A stretch of DNA of 64,000 bases from Arthrobacter sp. Y81 (GTDB lineage: Bacteria > Actinomycetota > Actinomycetes > Actinomycetales > Micrococcaceae), in the NCBI RefSeq assembly GCF_002929335.1, contig NZ_PJIL01000008.1, forward strand, positions 1-64,000. Reading direction: 5' to 3'. Below the pieces are notes generated by a model that had not been told where the DNA came from, did no database searches, and saw nothing but the letters and a program-made list of their open reading frames with translations. Each line of letters begins with the position of its first letter. The stretch's first letter is position 1. Positions 8,963 to 17,968 of the stretch are shown here, piece after piece. Both the position numbers and the translations under genes were made by a program.

Positions 8963-9828
8963 GCGGCGAACCGGAGGGGGATCCCCGCTGGAAACGCGCG
9001 GTCGATATGCTGGCGGTCATCGGCCCGCCGTTGACCATTTCGACGGCCCTGCTGGTCTACTTTGGCTGGGCGCGGACGGATGCCCAGGCGAAGGCAATGG
9101 GGCTGGACGTAAGCCTCTTCGGGTACACCGTGCAGGATTTCGTCCTCAGGAGTATCCCGTCCCTGTTCATCCCGCTGGTCTGGGTGCTGATTCTGGCCGT
9201 CCTCTGGCTTGCCGTGGACCGGTTCCTGGCCGGACACATCACGGCCGGCCGCGTCGCCGGCATCCGGCGGCTTGCCGCAGTGATCCTGTTTGCCGGGGTG
9301 GCCTGTGCCGCGGCCATGTGGCTGGTGGTGATCCTCCAGCCGGAACGGACCGTGCTGTTCGTCCCCTACATCATGGCTGCAGGGGTGCTGCTGGCCGCGT
9401 GGGGCCTGAGCCTGTGGCGGCGTTCCACGGAAGGGCCCGGACGCAGCATTGCCGCACTTTCCCGCGGATCCGAAAAGCCGCTCATCTTCTGCCTGGTGAG
9501 CCTGCTGCTCTTCTGGGGCACCTCAGACTACGCCCAGGCGCTCGGCCGGGGACTGGCGGTGAGCTATGAGCAGCGGTCCATGCTCCTGCCCACCGCCGTT
9601 GTCTACAGCAAGGACCGGCTGGGTATCAGTGCGCCCAACGTGCGCGAACAGTCCAGCGGCACGGCAGATCATCCCGTGTACCAGTACACCGGCCTCCGGC
9701 TGCTCGTGGTCAGCGGCGGACGCATCTTCCTGCTCAATGAGGGCTGGACGCTCCGGAGCGGCAAGGTCGTGGTGCTGCGTGACGATCCCGGCATGCGCGT
9801 GGAGTATGGGAACCCCGAGTCGAAATGA
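8959..9828 (+). CDS. Integral membrane protein of unknown function
   Basis: This 289-residue protein has about five predicted transmembrane helices, for example near residues 15-33, 65-85, 100-120, 130-150 and 175-190. A soluble C-terminal domain of about 90 residues follows, containing YSKDRLGISAPNV and GLRLLVVSGGRIFLL. The start codon lies in an ATGA overlap with the lipoprotein stop, so the two proteins are translationally coupled and may form an envelope complex. No catalytic motif or named family was recognised. Confidence 0.75.
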   Translation: MSGEPEGDPRWKRAVDMLAVIGPPLTISTALLVYFGWARTDAQAKAMGLDVSLFGYTVQDFVLRSIPSLFIPLVWVLILAVLWLAVDRFLAGHITAGRVAGIRRLAAVILFAGVACAAAMWLVVILQPERTVLFVPYIMAAGVLLAAWGLSLWRRSTEGPGRSIAALSRGSEKPLIFCLVSLLLFWGTSDYAQALGRGLAVSYEQRSMLLPTAVVYSKDRLGISAPNVREQSSGTADHPVYQYTGLRLLVVSGGRIFLLNEGWTLRSGKVVVLRDDPGMRVEYGNPESK

Positions 9829-9841
9829 CTAGGCTTGGCCC

Positions 9842-10429
9842 ATGTCCAGTCTTCAGTACTTCGTGGCCTCGTCCGTTGACGGATTCATTGCCACGCCCGA
9901 TGACAACCTGGCATGGCTCCTCGAGTTCGACGGATTCGAGGGCGGCCGGGAAAGTTACGAAGCGTTCATGGCCGATGTCGGCTGCATTGTGATGGGCGGG
10001 GAGACCTACGCCTGGCTGATGGAGCACGAGCCCGGCAACTGGCCCTATCCTGACACCCCGTGCTGGGTCTTTACGCACCACGAACACTCCGCGCCGCGGG
10101 GAGCCAACATCACCTTCGTGCGGGGCGACGTCCGCGAGTTCATGGATGACTTCACTGCGGAGGCGGGGGCGAAGAACGTCTGGCTGGTGGGCGGCGGAGA
10201 GCTCGCGGCCCAGTTCGCCGAGGCCGGCCTGCTGGACGAAATCATCATTTCCATCATCCCGGTGGTGCTCGGTGCCGGTAAGCCCGTGCTGCCGATCAAG
10301 GACGGTCCCATGCGTCCGATGGAACTGGTGGCGTCCAACGCCATGGGCAGGGGAATTGTGGAGCTGCGGTACCGGCTCGGCGGCGCGCCGTCGCAGGGTG
10401 CAGCCTCCCAGGGCGCAGCGTCGGGCTGA
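9842..10429 (+). CDS. Dihydrofolate reductase / RibD C-terminal family protein
   Basis: This 195-residue protein has the RibD C-terminal (dihydrofolate-reductase-like) fold. The N-terminal strand is YFVASSVDGFIA, the central block is CIVMGGETYAWL, the nucleotide-binding glycine motif NVWLVGGGELAAQF is near residue 120, and IIPVVLGAGKPVLP follows. It likely reduces a small substrate with NAD(P)H, but the substrate is unknown. The last 15 residues are a small Ser/Gln/Ala repeat (SQGAASQGAASG). A TAGGCT -10 at 9830-9835 lies six bases before the ATG, so the mRNA is probably leaderless. Confidence 0.85.
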   Translation: MSSLQYFVASSVDGFIATPDDNLAWLLEFDGFEGGRESYEAFMADVGCIVMGGETYAWLMEHEPGNWPYPDTPCWVFTHHEHSAPRGANITFVRGDVREFMDDFTAEAGAKNVWLVGGGELAAQFAEAGLLDEIIISIIPVVLGAGKPVLPIKDGPMRPMELVASNAMGRGIVELRYRLGGAPSQGAASQGAASG

Positions 10430-10486
10430 GCCCAGGGACGGTCCGGCCATCGTCGTCAAGCCGCCGTCAGGACGGGATCGCCAGGG

Positions 10487-10945
10487 TCAGATGTCCCGGA
10501 TCAGGTTGGTGATGCGGGCGGTGGACAGCCGGCGGCCCTTTTCATCCGTCATCACGATTTCGTGGGTGGTCAGGGTCCTGCCCAGGTGGATGGCCGTGCA
10601 GGTTCCTGTCACCGTGCCGGCGGCGATGGCGCGGTGATGCGTTGCTCCCACCTCGATACCGAGCGCCTGCCGTCCCGGGCCGGCGTGCATCCCGGCGGCG
10701 AACGAGCCGAGCGTCTCGGCCAGCACCACATGGGCGCCGCCGTGCAGGATCCCGGCCACCTGCGTGTTGCCTTCGACCGGCATGGTGGCAACGGTGCGTT
10801 CCGGGCTCATTTCGAGGAAGTGGATGCCCATCTTCACCACCAGTGCGCCGACACCGTACCCACCGAGCCATTCATGCATTTCTTCCGGGATTCCGGCGGC
10901 CATCAGTTCGTCCGCGAACTGGCCGGGCGTGAAATTGTCCATCAT
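10487..10945 (-). CDS. PaaI-type hotdog thioesterase
   Basis: This roughly 152-residue protein has the hotdog fold of the PaaI thioesterase family. It contains GNTQVAGILHGGAHVVLAET, in which HGG is the family signature, and HHRAIAAGTVTG in the following strand. It would hydrolyse acyl-CoA thioesters in the cytoplasm. Two consecutive ATG codons (10945 and 10942) can both start translation. The gene is divergent from polA, and the two start codons are only about 20 bases apart, so their promoters must overlap. Confidence 0.85.
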   Translation of the reverse strand: MMDNFTPGQFADELMAAGIPEEMHEWLGGYGVGALVVKMGIHFLEMSPERTVATMPVEGNTQVAGILHGGAHVVLAETLGSFAAGMHAGPGRQALGIEVGATHHRAIAAGTVTGTCTAIHLGRTLTTHEIVMTDEKGRRLSTARITNLIRDI

Positions 10946-10951
10946 GGGAAC

Positions 10952-10957
10952 TAGGCT
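10952..10957 (+). promoter_or_regulatory. polA -10 element, leaderless arrangement
   Basis: TAGGCT lies seven bases before the polA GTG with no ribosome binding site between. Transcription would begin at or next to the start codon. The element overlaps the 5' end of the divergent thioesterase transcript. Confidence 0.6.
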
Positions 10958-10964
10958 GGCACCT

Positions 10965-13811
10965 GTGAGCGAAACTACCAAACCGGCCCTTGCCCCCCTT
11001 TCGGCAGACACTGCAGCAGACATCCTCCCGGCTCCTGACTCCGAATCAGTGACTGCGGCCAAGCCCGCCCGGAAAACCACACGTACCGCGGAGCCGGTTT
11101 CCGCCACCGAGGCTCCCGTGATTCCCATCACGGACCAGCCACGCCTCCTTGTCCTGGACGGACACTCCATGGCGTTCCGCGCCTTCTTCGCCTTGCCGGC
11201 GGACAAGTTCTCCACCGCGAACGGGCAACACACCAACGCGATCCATGGATTCACGTCCATGCTCATCAACCTGATCAAGGAACAGAAGCCCACCCACGTT
11301 GCCGTGGCCTTCGATGTGTCGGATGAAACCACCCACCGCAAGGCCGAGTACAGCGACTACAAGGGCGGTCGGAACGAAACGCCCCGGGAGATGAGCGGCC
11401 AGATCGACCTCATCGACAAGGTCATGCAGGCATGGGGCATCAAGACCATCAAAATGCCTGGCTATGAAGCTGACGACATCCTGGCAACGCTGGCCGCCAT
11501 GGGGGAGAAGGCCGGTTACGAGGTGCTCCTCGTGACCGGTGACCGTGACGCCTTCCAGCTCATCACCGACAACGTGTTTGTGCTGTACCCGCGGAAGGGC
11601 GTCAGCGACATTCCCCGGTTGGACGCCGCAGCCATCCAGGAGAAGTACTTTGTGACGCCGCCGCAGTACTCGGACCTCGCCGCCCTGGTGGGGGAAACTG
11701 CGGACAACCTCCCCGGCGTTCCCGGCGTCGGCCCGAAAACCGCCGCAAAGTGGATCAACCTATACGGCGGCCTGGAGGGGGTCCTGGAGCACCTCGATGC
11801 GATCGGCGGGAAGGTGGGGGACTCGCTGCGCGAGAACGTTGAGGACGTCAAGCGCAACCGGCGGCTGAACAGGCTCCACACGGACCTGGAACTCCCGGTT
11901 ACGCTGGACGAACTCGCGGAACCGCGGCCGGACGAGGCCGCCTTGGAGCAGCTCTTCGACGACCTTGAATTCAAGACCATCCGTACCCGGCTGTTTGCCC
12001 TTTACAGCAGCGAGGACGTGGAATCCGCTGAGCGGGAGAGCATCGACACCCCGGATTATGTGATCCCCGCGGATGCTGCCGAGCTGGGCGCCTTCCTGGC
12101 GGCGGGGGCCGGCAAGAGGTCGGCAGTCGCCGTCGACCTGGTGCCCGGCCGGATCGGCGAAGACGCCGCGGCACTGGCCATTGTCCGTGACGACGCCGCC
12201 GTGTACATCGACCTCGCAGCGCAGGACGCCGCAGCCGAAAACGTCCTGGCGGACTGGCTGCGGGATGGGGAATCGCCGAAGGTGATGCACGGCTACAAGG
12301 CGGCCCTCAAGGCCCTGTCCAGCCGTGGCCTGGGCCTGGAAGGGGTGGTGGATGACACCTCAATCTCCGGGTACCTCATCCAGCCGGACCGCCGCACGTA
12401 CGAGCTCGCCGAGCTGGCCCAGCACCACCTCAACATCAGCATCTCGCCCGAGACCGCCAAGGCGGGCCAGCTTGAGCTGTCGTTCGACGGCGACGACGCC
12501 GCGGCTGCCGGCGAGCTGGTCCGGGTGGCCGCCGTGGTCCAGACCCTGAGCCGATACTTCGAATCGGAACTGACGGAACGCAAGGCCGCGGACCTGCTGA
12601 CCACCCTGGAGCTGCCCGTCAGCCGGGTTCTCGCCGACATGGAACTCGCGGGAATCGCCATCGACATGCCGCGCATGGACGACCAGCTGGCGGACCTCGC
12701 CAAGGTGATCGACAACGCCCAGGAGCTTGCCTTCGCGGCGATCGGCCACGAGGTCAACTTGGGATCGCCCAAGCAGCTGCAGACCGTCCTGTTCGACGAA
12801 CTCCAATTGCCGAAGACCAAGAAAATCAAGTCCGGCTACACCACCGACGCCGCGTCACTCAAGAACCTGCTGGAAAAGACCGGGCACGAATTCCTGGTCC
12901 AGCTGATGGCGCACCGCGAGTCGTCGAAGCTGCGCCAGATGTTGGAAACGCTCAAGAAGTCCGTCACGGAAGACGGCCGGATCCACACCACGTACGCGCA
13001 GAACGTCGCGGCCACGGGCCGGATCTCCTCCAACAACCCCAACCTGCAGAACATCCCCATCCGCAGCGAGGAGGGCCGGCGCGTCCGCGGCATCTTTGTG
13101 GTCAGCGATGGCTATGACTGCCTGCTTTCCGCGGACTACTCGCAGATCGAAATGCGCATCATGGCCCACCTCTCGGGGGACGCCGGCCTGATCCAGGCGT
13201 ACAAGGACGGCGAAGACCTGCACCGGTTCGTGGGCTCCAACATCTTCCATGTGCCCACCGACCAGGTGACCAGTGCCATGCGCTCCAAGGTCAAGGCCAT
13301 GTCCTACGGCCTGGCTTATGGCCTCACCTCGTTCGGCCTCTCCAAGCAGCTGGAGATTTCTGTTGACGAGGCGCGGACCCTCATGAAGGAATACTTCGAC
13401 CGGTTCGGCGCCGTCCGCGACTACCTCCGGGGTGTTGTGGACCAGGCCCGGATCGACGGCTACACCGCCACCATCGAAGGGCGCCGCCGGTACCTCCCGG
13501 ACCTCACGAGCACGGACCGCCAGCTGCGCGAGAACGCGGAACGCATTGCGCTGAATTCGCCCATCCAGGGCTCGGCGGCAGACATCATCAAGCGGGCCAT
13601 GCTGGGCGTGCACGCCGAACTGGCGGCCCAGGGCCTGAAGTCGCGGATGCTCCTGCAGGTCCACGACGAACTGGTGTTGGAGGTCGCGGCGGGGGAGCGT
13701 GCGGCCGTGGAGAAACTTGTCACCGAACAAATGGCAGCCGCCGCGGACCTGAGCGTTCCGCTGGATGTCCAGATCGGCGTCGGTCCCAGCTGGTACGACG
13801 CCGGCCACTAG
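10965..13811 (+). CDS. polA: DNA polymerase I
   Basis: From GTG 10965 the enzyme has 948 residues. It has an Ala/Thr-rich 55-residue extension, then a 5'-nuclease domain from about residue 60 (LLVLDGHSMAFRAFF; YEADDILATL; VTGDRDAFQLI; GVPGVGPKTA). The middle domain has lost the proofreading acidic residues. The polymerase domain is complete: motif A DYSQIEMRIMAHLSGD, motif B RSKVKAMSYGLAYGL and motif C VHDELVLEV. It fills gaps after excision repair and removes Okazaki primers, matching the nearby uvrA, uvrB and uvrC. The frame is open further upstream, but the TAGGCT element at 10952 supports the GTG start. Confidence 0.97.
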   Translation: MSETTKPALAPLSADTAADILPAPDSESVTAAKPARKTTRTAEPVSATEAPVIPITDQPRLLVLDGHSMAFRAFFALPADKFSTANGQHTNAIHGFTSMLINLIKEQKPTHVAVAFDVSDETTHRKAEYSDYKGGRNETPREMSGQIDLIDKVMQAWGIKTIKMPGYEADDILATLAAMGEKAGYEVLLVTGDRDAFQLITDNVFVLYPRKGVSDIPRLDAAAIQEKYFVTPPQYSDLAALVGETADNLPGVPGVGPKTAAKWINLYGGLEGVLEHLDAIGGKVGDSLRENVEDVKRNRRLNRLHTDLELPVTLDELAEPRPDEAALEQLFDDLEFKTIRTRLFALYSSEDVESAERESIDTPDYVIPADAAELGAFLAAGAGKRSAVAVDLVPGRIGEDAAALAIVRDDAAVYIDLAAQDAAAENVLADWLRDGESPKVMHGYKAALKALSSRGLGLEGVVDDTSISGYLIQPDRRTYELAELAQHHLNISISPETAKAGQLELSFDGDDAAAAGELVRVAAVVQTLSRYFESELTERKAADLLTTLELPVSRVLADMELAGIAIDMPRMDDQLADLAKVIDNAQELAFAAIGHEVNLGSPKQLQTVLFDELQLPKTKKIKSGYTTDAASLKNLLEKTGHEFLVQLMAHRESSKLRQMLETLKKSVTEDGRIHTTYAQNVAATGRISSNNPNLQNIPIRSEEGRRVRGIFVVSDGYDCLLSADYSQIEMRIMAHLSGDAGLIQAYKDGEDLHRFVGSNIFHVPTDQVTSAMRSKVKAMSYGLAYGLTSFGLSKQLEISVDEARTLMKEYFDRFGAVRDYLRGVVDQARIDGYTATIEGRRRYLPDLTSTDRQLRENAERIALNSPIQGSAADIIKRAMLGVHAELAAQGLKSRMLLQVHDELVLEVAAGERAAVEKLVTEQMAAAADLSVPLDVQIGVGPSWYDAGH

Positions 13812-13827
13812 GGTTAGCGGGTCCTGC

Positions 13828-13867
13828 GTCCGGTACCGGCGCGCCAGCGGCGTGCCGGGTACCGGAC
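13828..13867 (+). terminator. Hairpin downstream of polA
   Basis: Ten-base perfect arms GTCCGGTACC (13828-13837) and GGTACCGGAC (13858-13867) flank a 20-base loop that can pair further internally. It lies just after the polA stop and before the promoter of the next gene. No T-run follows, so it is a non-canonical terminator candidate. Confidence 0.45.
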
Positions 13868-13896
13868 CGGCGGCAGGATTGGCTAGGCTCGGTACT

Positions 13897-15192
13897 GTGC
13901 CTAATTTGAGTGCGGACTATGAAATCCGGCGGTTTGAGCCGGCAGCCAAAGACGATCCGGCGTACCCGCAGTCGGTTGCATGGATGCGGGCCGTGGCCTT
14001 CGGCTTCCACGATGCCCGCCGCACCGATGAGCGGGTGGACAAAGGCATCGAGATGCAGCGCGCCGACAGGCGCGTGATGACCGGCGTCTACCAAACGGGA
14101 TCTGTCGCGGGCCATTCGTTGGGTGCCGACGTACCTGTCGCCACCTTCGGAACCTTGGTCAAGACCCTGAACATCGGCTCAGGCAGGCTGCTGCCCACCC
14201 GGCTGGTGACCGCGGTGACCGTCCGGACTTCCCACCGCCGCCGCGGGCTGCTGCGCCGCATGATGGTCGAAGACCTGGCGCAGGCCCGCCAGGACGGCCT
14301 GGCCATGGCCGCACTCACGGCCTCCGAGGCGTCGATCTACGGTCGGTTCGGATTTGGCGTGGCCACCTCCGAGCAATCCATCAAAGTGGACACCACCACA
14401 AGATTCAAGCTGAACCACACTCCTGTGGGAAGCGTCGAAGTGGCCGACCCCAAAGTCCTCCTGGACTTGGCCCCGGTGGTTTTTGACCGGAAGCACCGCC
14501 TCACGCCCGGGTCAATCGACCGCCACGAGTTCTACCGGGAGTTCATTTCGGGATCCATCAGCCGAGACGGCGGCGAGGACCCGAAGGTGAAGGTCGCGCT
14601 GCATTACGGGCCCGACGGCGGGGTGGATGGCTACGTCTCCTATAAGTTTTCCGGCTGGTCCAGCAAGCCCTACACCATGGAAGTGCTTGACCTGGTGGCG
14701 GCGACGGGTCCGGCGTACCTGGAACTGTGGCAGTACCTGGGGGCCATTGACCTGGTTGAACAGGTTTCCTGCGAGGAAGCCCCGGTGGACGACGCGCTCA
14801 GCTGGGCGCTCGAGGACGCCCGCTGTGTCGAGGCCTCGGCTGCCCGGGACATGCTCTGGCTGCGGATCCTGGATGTGAAGCAGGCCCTGGAAGCCCGCCA
14901 CTACCCGGCCGACGGACGGCTTGTGCTGAAAGTTGCCGATTCGCTGGGCCTGACGGACGGCGCGTTCGCCCTCGACGTGAGCGGAGGATCCGCGGTGGTC
15001 ACGGACGCGGGGGCCAGCCCGGCGGACCTTGAATTGGATGTGGCGGCATTGTCCTCGATGTACTTGGGTGGTGTGCATCCGGTGACGTTGGTTGACTCGG
15101 GACGCATCCTCGAGCGCACGCCGGACGCTGCGTTCCGCGCCGCCCTGATGTTCGCCGTCGAACGCGTGCCCCACTGCCTGACGCATTTCTGA
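13897..15192 (+). CDS. Eis-like GNAT N-acetyltransferase
   Basis: This 431-residue protein has the three-part architecture of the Eis family. An N-terminal GNAT domain carries the acetyl-CoA loop VRTSHRRRGLLRRMM near residue 110 and EASIYGRFGFG. A second GNAT-like domain follows, and a C-terminal sterol-carrier-like domain contains LELDVAALSSMYLGG. The C-terminus ends with HCLTHF, so the terminal carboxylate that acts in Eis catalysis would be contributed by Phe. Eis proteins acetylate amines and aminoglycosides; the native substrate here is unknown. GTG 13897 follows TAGGCT (13884-13889) by seven bases, a leaderless arrangement. Confidence 0.85.
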   Translation: MPNLSADYEIRRFEPAAKDDPAYPQSVAWMRAVAFGFHDARRTDERVDKGIEMQRADRRVMTGVYQTGSVAGHSLGADVPVATFGTLVKTLNIGSGRLLPTRLVTAVTVRTSHRRRGLLRRMMVEDLAQARQDGLAMAALTASEASIYGRFGFGVATSEQSIKVDTTTRFKLNHTPVGSVEVADPKVLLDLAPVVFDRKHRLTPGSIDRHEFYREFISGSISRDGGEDPKVKVALHYGPDGGVDGYVSYKFSGWSSKPYTMEVLDLVAATGPAYLELWQYLGAIDLVEQVSCEEAPVDDALSWALEDARCVEASAARDMLWLRILDVKQALEARHYPADGRLVLKVADSLGLTDGAFALDVSGGSAVVTDAGASPADLELDVAALSSMYLGGVHPVTLVDSGRILERTPDAAFRAALMFAVERVPHCLTHF

Positions 15193-15226
15193 GCCGTTTC
15201 GGGCCCTCAGTCCGGCGCCGGCCGCT

Positions 15227-15256
15227 TTGACCGGCGTTGGAGGGTACGACTAGAAT
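15227..15256 (+). promoter_or_regulatory. Probable sigma-70-type promoter of rpsA
   Basis: TTGACC at 15227-15232 and TAGAAT at 15251-15256 are separated by 18 bases. This leaves an untranslated leader of about 150 bases before the rpsA ATG. The long leader would suit translational autoregulation by S1, which is known in other bacteria, but no specific structure is identified here. Confidence 0.6.
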
Positions 15257-15410
15257 AAACGGGCGTGTACTACGTGCACGTATCTAGAATCCACAAAATC
15301 AGGATGAACCTGGCAGGTCCATGTGGTCTGCCATCACTCGCGCCCCCGTCCATACGGGTGTGCGGCGGTCCGCCTGACCGACTAACTATCCACAACGGAG
15401 CCCCTACTAC

Positions 15411-16886
15411 ATGACCATCACCTCCACCGAGAAGCCCGGTACCCCCGTAGTCGCGATTAACGACATCGGTACCGCTGAGGACTTCCTCGCAGCAGTCGAC
15501 GCCACCATCAAGTACTTCAACGACGGAGACCTCGTCGAAGGTACCGTCGTCAAGGTCGACCGCGACGAAGTTCTGCTCGACATCGGTTACAAGACCGAAG
15601 GTGTCATCCCCTCCCGCGAGCTGTCCATCAAGCACGACGTTGATCCCGGAGACGTCGTCTCCGTTGGTGATCAGGTCGAAGCCCTGGTGCTCACCAAGGA
15701 AGACAAAGAAGGCCGCCTGATCCTCTCCAAGAAGCGCGCTCAGTACGAGCGCGCCTGGGGCGACATCGAGAAGGTCAAGGAAGAAGACGGTGTCGTTACC
15801 GGTACCGTCATCGAGGTTGTCAAGGGTGGTCTTATCCTCGACATCGGTCTGCGCGGCTTCCTGCCCGCATCCCTCGTCGAGATGCGCCGTGTGCGCGACC
15901 TTGCTCCGTACATCGGTCAGCAGATCGAAGCCAAGATCATCGAGCTGGACAAGAACCGCAACAACGTTGTGCTGTCCCGTCGTGCATGGCTCGAGCAGAC
16001 CCAGTCCGAGGTCCGCTCCACGTTCCTCAACAAGCTGGAAAAGGGCCAGGTTCGTCCCGGCGTTGTTTCCTCCATCGTCAACTTCGGTGCATTCGTGGAC
16101 CTGGGCGGCGTAGACGGCCTGGTTCACGTTTCCGAGCTGTCCTGGAAGCACATCGACCACCCGTCCGAGGTTGTCGAAGTTGGCCAGGAAGTCACCGTCG
16201 AGGTTCTCGAAGTCGACCTGGACCGTGAGCGTGTTTCCCTGTCGCTCAAGGCTACGCAGGAAGATCCGTGGCAGACCTTCGCCCGCACCCACGCCCTCGG
16301 GCAGGTTGTTCCGGGTAAGGTCACCAAGCTCGTTCCGTTCGGTGCGTTCGTACGCGTCGAAGACGGCATTGAAGGCCTCGTTCACATCTCCGAGCTGGCA
16401 GTCCGCCACGTGGAGCTGGCTGAGCAGGTTGTCTCCGTTGGTGACGAGCTGTTCGTCAAGGTCATCGACATCGACCTCGAGCGCCGCCGCATCTCCCTCT
16501 CCCTCAAGCAGGCTAACGAGGGCGTTGACGCCGACAGCACCGAATTCGATCCGGCTCTCTACGGCATGGCCGCTGAGTACGACGAAGAGGGCAACTACAA
16601 GTACCCGGAGGGCTTCGACCCGGAGTCCAACGAGTGGCTTGAAGGCTACGAGAACCAGCGCGCAGCCTGGGAGCAGCAGTACGCTGACGCCCAGACCCGC
16701 TGGGAAGCACACAAGAAGCAGGTTGCCCAGCACGCTGCCGACGACGCTGCAGCTGCAACGTCCGGTGACAGCGATTCCGGCACCACCAGCTACTCCTCCG
16801 AGCCGGCTGCAGCCGAGACCGGTGCAGGCACGCTTGCTTCGGACGAGGCTCTTGCAGCACTGCGCGAGAAGCTGACCGGCAACTAA
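15411..16886 (+). CDS. rpsA: 30S ribosomal protein S1
   Basis: This 491-residue protein contains four S1 OB-fold repeats at about residues 38-105, 124-190, 211-280 and 296-366. Each has the strand pattern seen in VEGTVVKVDRDEVLLDIG and VVSSIVNFGAFVDLGGVDGL. The acidic, Ala/Ser/Thr-rich tail after residue 380 is typical of actinobacterial S1. It binds mRNA on the 30S subunit and is needed for structured leadered messages, an interesting contrast with the many apparently leaderless genes around it. Codon use is strongly biased to C-ending codons, as expected for high expression. Confidence 0.97.
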   Translation: MTITSTEKPGTPVVAINDIGTAEDFLAAVDATIKYFNDGDLVEGTVVKVDRDEVLLDIGYKTEGVIPSRELSIKHDVDPGDVVSVGDQVEALVLTKEDKEGRLILSKKRAQYERAWGDIEKVKEEDGVVTGTVIEVVKGGLILDIGLRGFLPASLVEMRRVRDLAPYIGQQIEAKIIELDKNRNNVVLSRRAWLEQTQSEVRSTFLNKLEKGQVRPGVVSSIVNFGAFVDLGGVDGLVHVSELSWKHIDHPSEVVEVGQEVTVEVLEVDLDRERVSLSLKATQEDPWQTFARTHALGQVVPGKVTKLVPFGAFVRVEDGIEGLVHISELAVRHVELAEQVVSVGDELFVKVIDIDLERRRISLSLKQANEGVDADSTEFDPALYGMAAEYDEEGNYKYPEGFDPESNEWLEGYENQRAAWEQQYADAQTRWEAHKKQVAQHAADDAAAATSGDSDSGTTSYSSEPAAAETGAGTLASDEALAALREKLTGN

Positions 16887-16943
16887 TTGCCCAGTTGTCC
16901 CTGAGGGTGCATTCCCCCAAGGACCCAGGCAGTTAGCACGCTG

Positions 16944-16981
16944 AAGGTGGCCGTCCCCGAAAGGGGGCGGCCACCTTTTTT
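16944..16981 (+). terminator. Rho-independent terminator after rpsA
   Basis: A 15-base-pair stem with one G-T wobble (16944-16958 with 16963-16977) closes on a GAAA tetraloop and is followed by a run of T to 16981. This is the clearest intrinsic terminator in the window. It also separates rpsA from the convergent DUF1810 gene. Confidence 0.93.
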
Positions 16982-16983
16982 GT

Positions 16984-17412
16984 TCACTCCAGCAGCCGGT
17001 CGGTCGTTGGGTCGGGGCTGCCGTCGAAGTACCGGTCAAGGACTTCCTGGAACGCGGGCTCCTCCGGAGCGGCGCGCAGGAACAGCGTCATGGATGACCT
17101 CAGCTTCTGCGCGTCGATCCCGCCGAATATCCGCACTGCGCTGAGCCCGGTGTGGGCGGCAACAGCGTTGGCGCTCTCCACCAGCCGCGGACCGAGTAGA
17201 GGGTGCCGCAGGTAGGCCTGCGCTTCCGCCAGTGACGTGATGGCGTATTTCCGGGAGGTGGGGCTTTGGCCGAGGCCTGCGACCTGGGGAAAGACGAACC
17301 ACATCCAATGGGACTGCTTCTCCCCGTTGCGAAGCTCCTCCAGGGCCTGCTGGTATGTCCGGCCGGCCTCCTGGGCCACCACGAACCGCTCAAGGTCGAA
17401 AGGATCTTCCAT
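16984..17412 (-). CDS. DUF1810 family protein
   Basis: From ATG 17412 the protein has 142 residues. It matches the DUF1810 family: DPFDLERFVVAQE at the start, then SHWMWFVFPQVAGLG and SRKYAITSLAEAQAYL, with LRSSMTLFLRAAP near the end. The family is compact and helical with no established biochemical role. The open frame reaches 17454 but homology begins at the ATG. It ends three bases after the rpsA terminator and diverges from the broken acetyltransferase gene. Confidence 0.85.
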   Translation of the reverse strand: MEDPFDLERFVVAQEAGRTYQQALEELRNGEKQSHWMWFVFPQVAGLGQSPTSRKYAITSLAEAQAYLRHPLLGPRLVESANAVAAHTGLSAVRIFGGIDAQKLRSSMTLFLRAAPEEPAFQEVLDRYFDGSPDPTTDRLLE

Positions 17413-17438
17413 CGGCTTCCCCCACGTCTCAGCTGGAC

Positions 17439-17914
17439 ATGTCCATCCAACCACCGGCCCCGCCGCCTGACGAGGCCTTCACGTCACCACGGTCCCGGCC
17501 TGCGGAACCGAATCCGCGGCACTGGCCTTCATTGAGCGGCAGCACCGGCGGCTGTCCGAGGGATCCGGATACTCTTTCGCGATCGCTGACGCGGCGTCCG
17601 GCAGGGCCGTGGGCCAGATCGGGTTGTGGCTGAAGAACCACCAGCACGGCCGGGCCAGCGTCGGCTACTGGATCGCGCCCGGCCACCGGGGGAGGGGTGC
17701 CGCGTCCAGCGCCCTTGGTGCCGTTTCGGCCTGGGCCCTCCAGCAGCCTGGCATCCACCGGCTGGAGCTGCACGTGGAACCGTGGAACGAGGCGTCCTGG
17801 CGAACCGCGGAGCGGAGCGGCTTCGCCCGGGAGGGCTTGCTTCGGAGCTGGCAGGATGTCGGCGGCGAACGCAAAGAAATGTACGTCTACTCGCGGCTGC
17901 GGGATTCGCCCTGA
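17439..17914 (+). pseudogene. GNAT acetyltransferase, 5' part deleted and frameshifted
   Basis: From about 17478 to the TGA at 17912-17914 one frame encodes a clear GNAT C-terminal portion: TTVPACGTESAALAFIERQ, then YSFAIADAASGRAVGQIGLW, the acetyl-CoA loop APGHRGRGAASSAL and VEPWNEASWRTAE. That frame has a TGA at 17468-17470 and no start codon before ACG/CTG. A plausible N-terminus, MSIQPPAPPPDEAFT, begins at ATG 17439 in another frame. The first strand and helix of the domain (some 20-30 residues, typically containing an LRPW-like motif) are absent between the two pieces. The simplest reading is a deletion that also shifted the frame. Confidence 0.65.
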
Positions 17915-17968
17915 GGGATCCACAGTTGCGGTGATGCTTGCCACCCAGCGATGTCGCTCCCGTTCGTG

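Noticed and set aside
15270..17039. A 589-codon open frame on the minus strand opposite rpsA
   Set aside because: It mirrors the C-rich codon use of rpsA, has no recognisable motif, and crosses the rpsA terminator.
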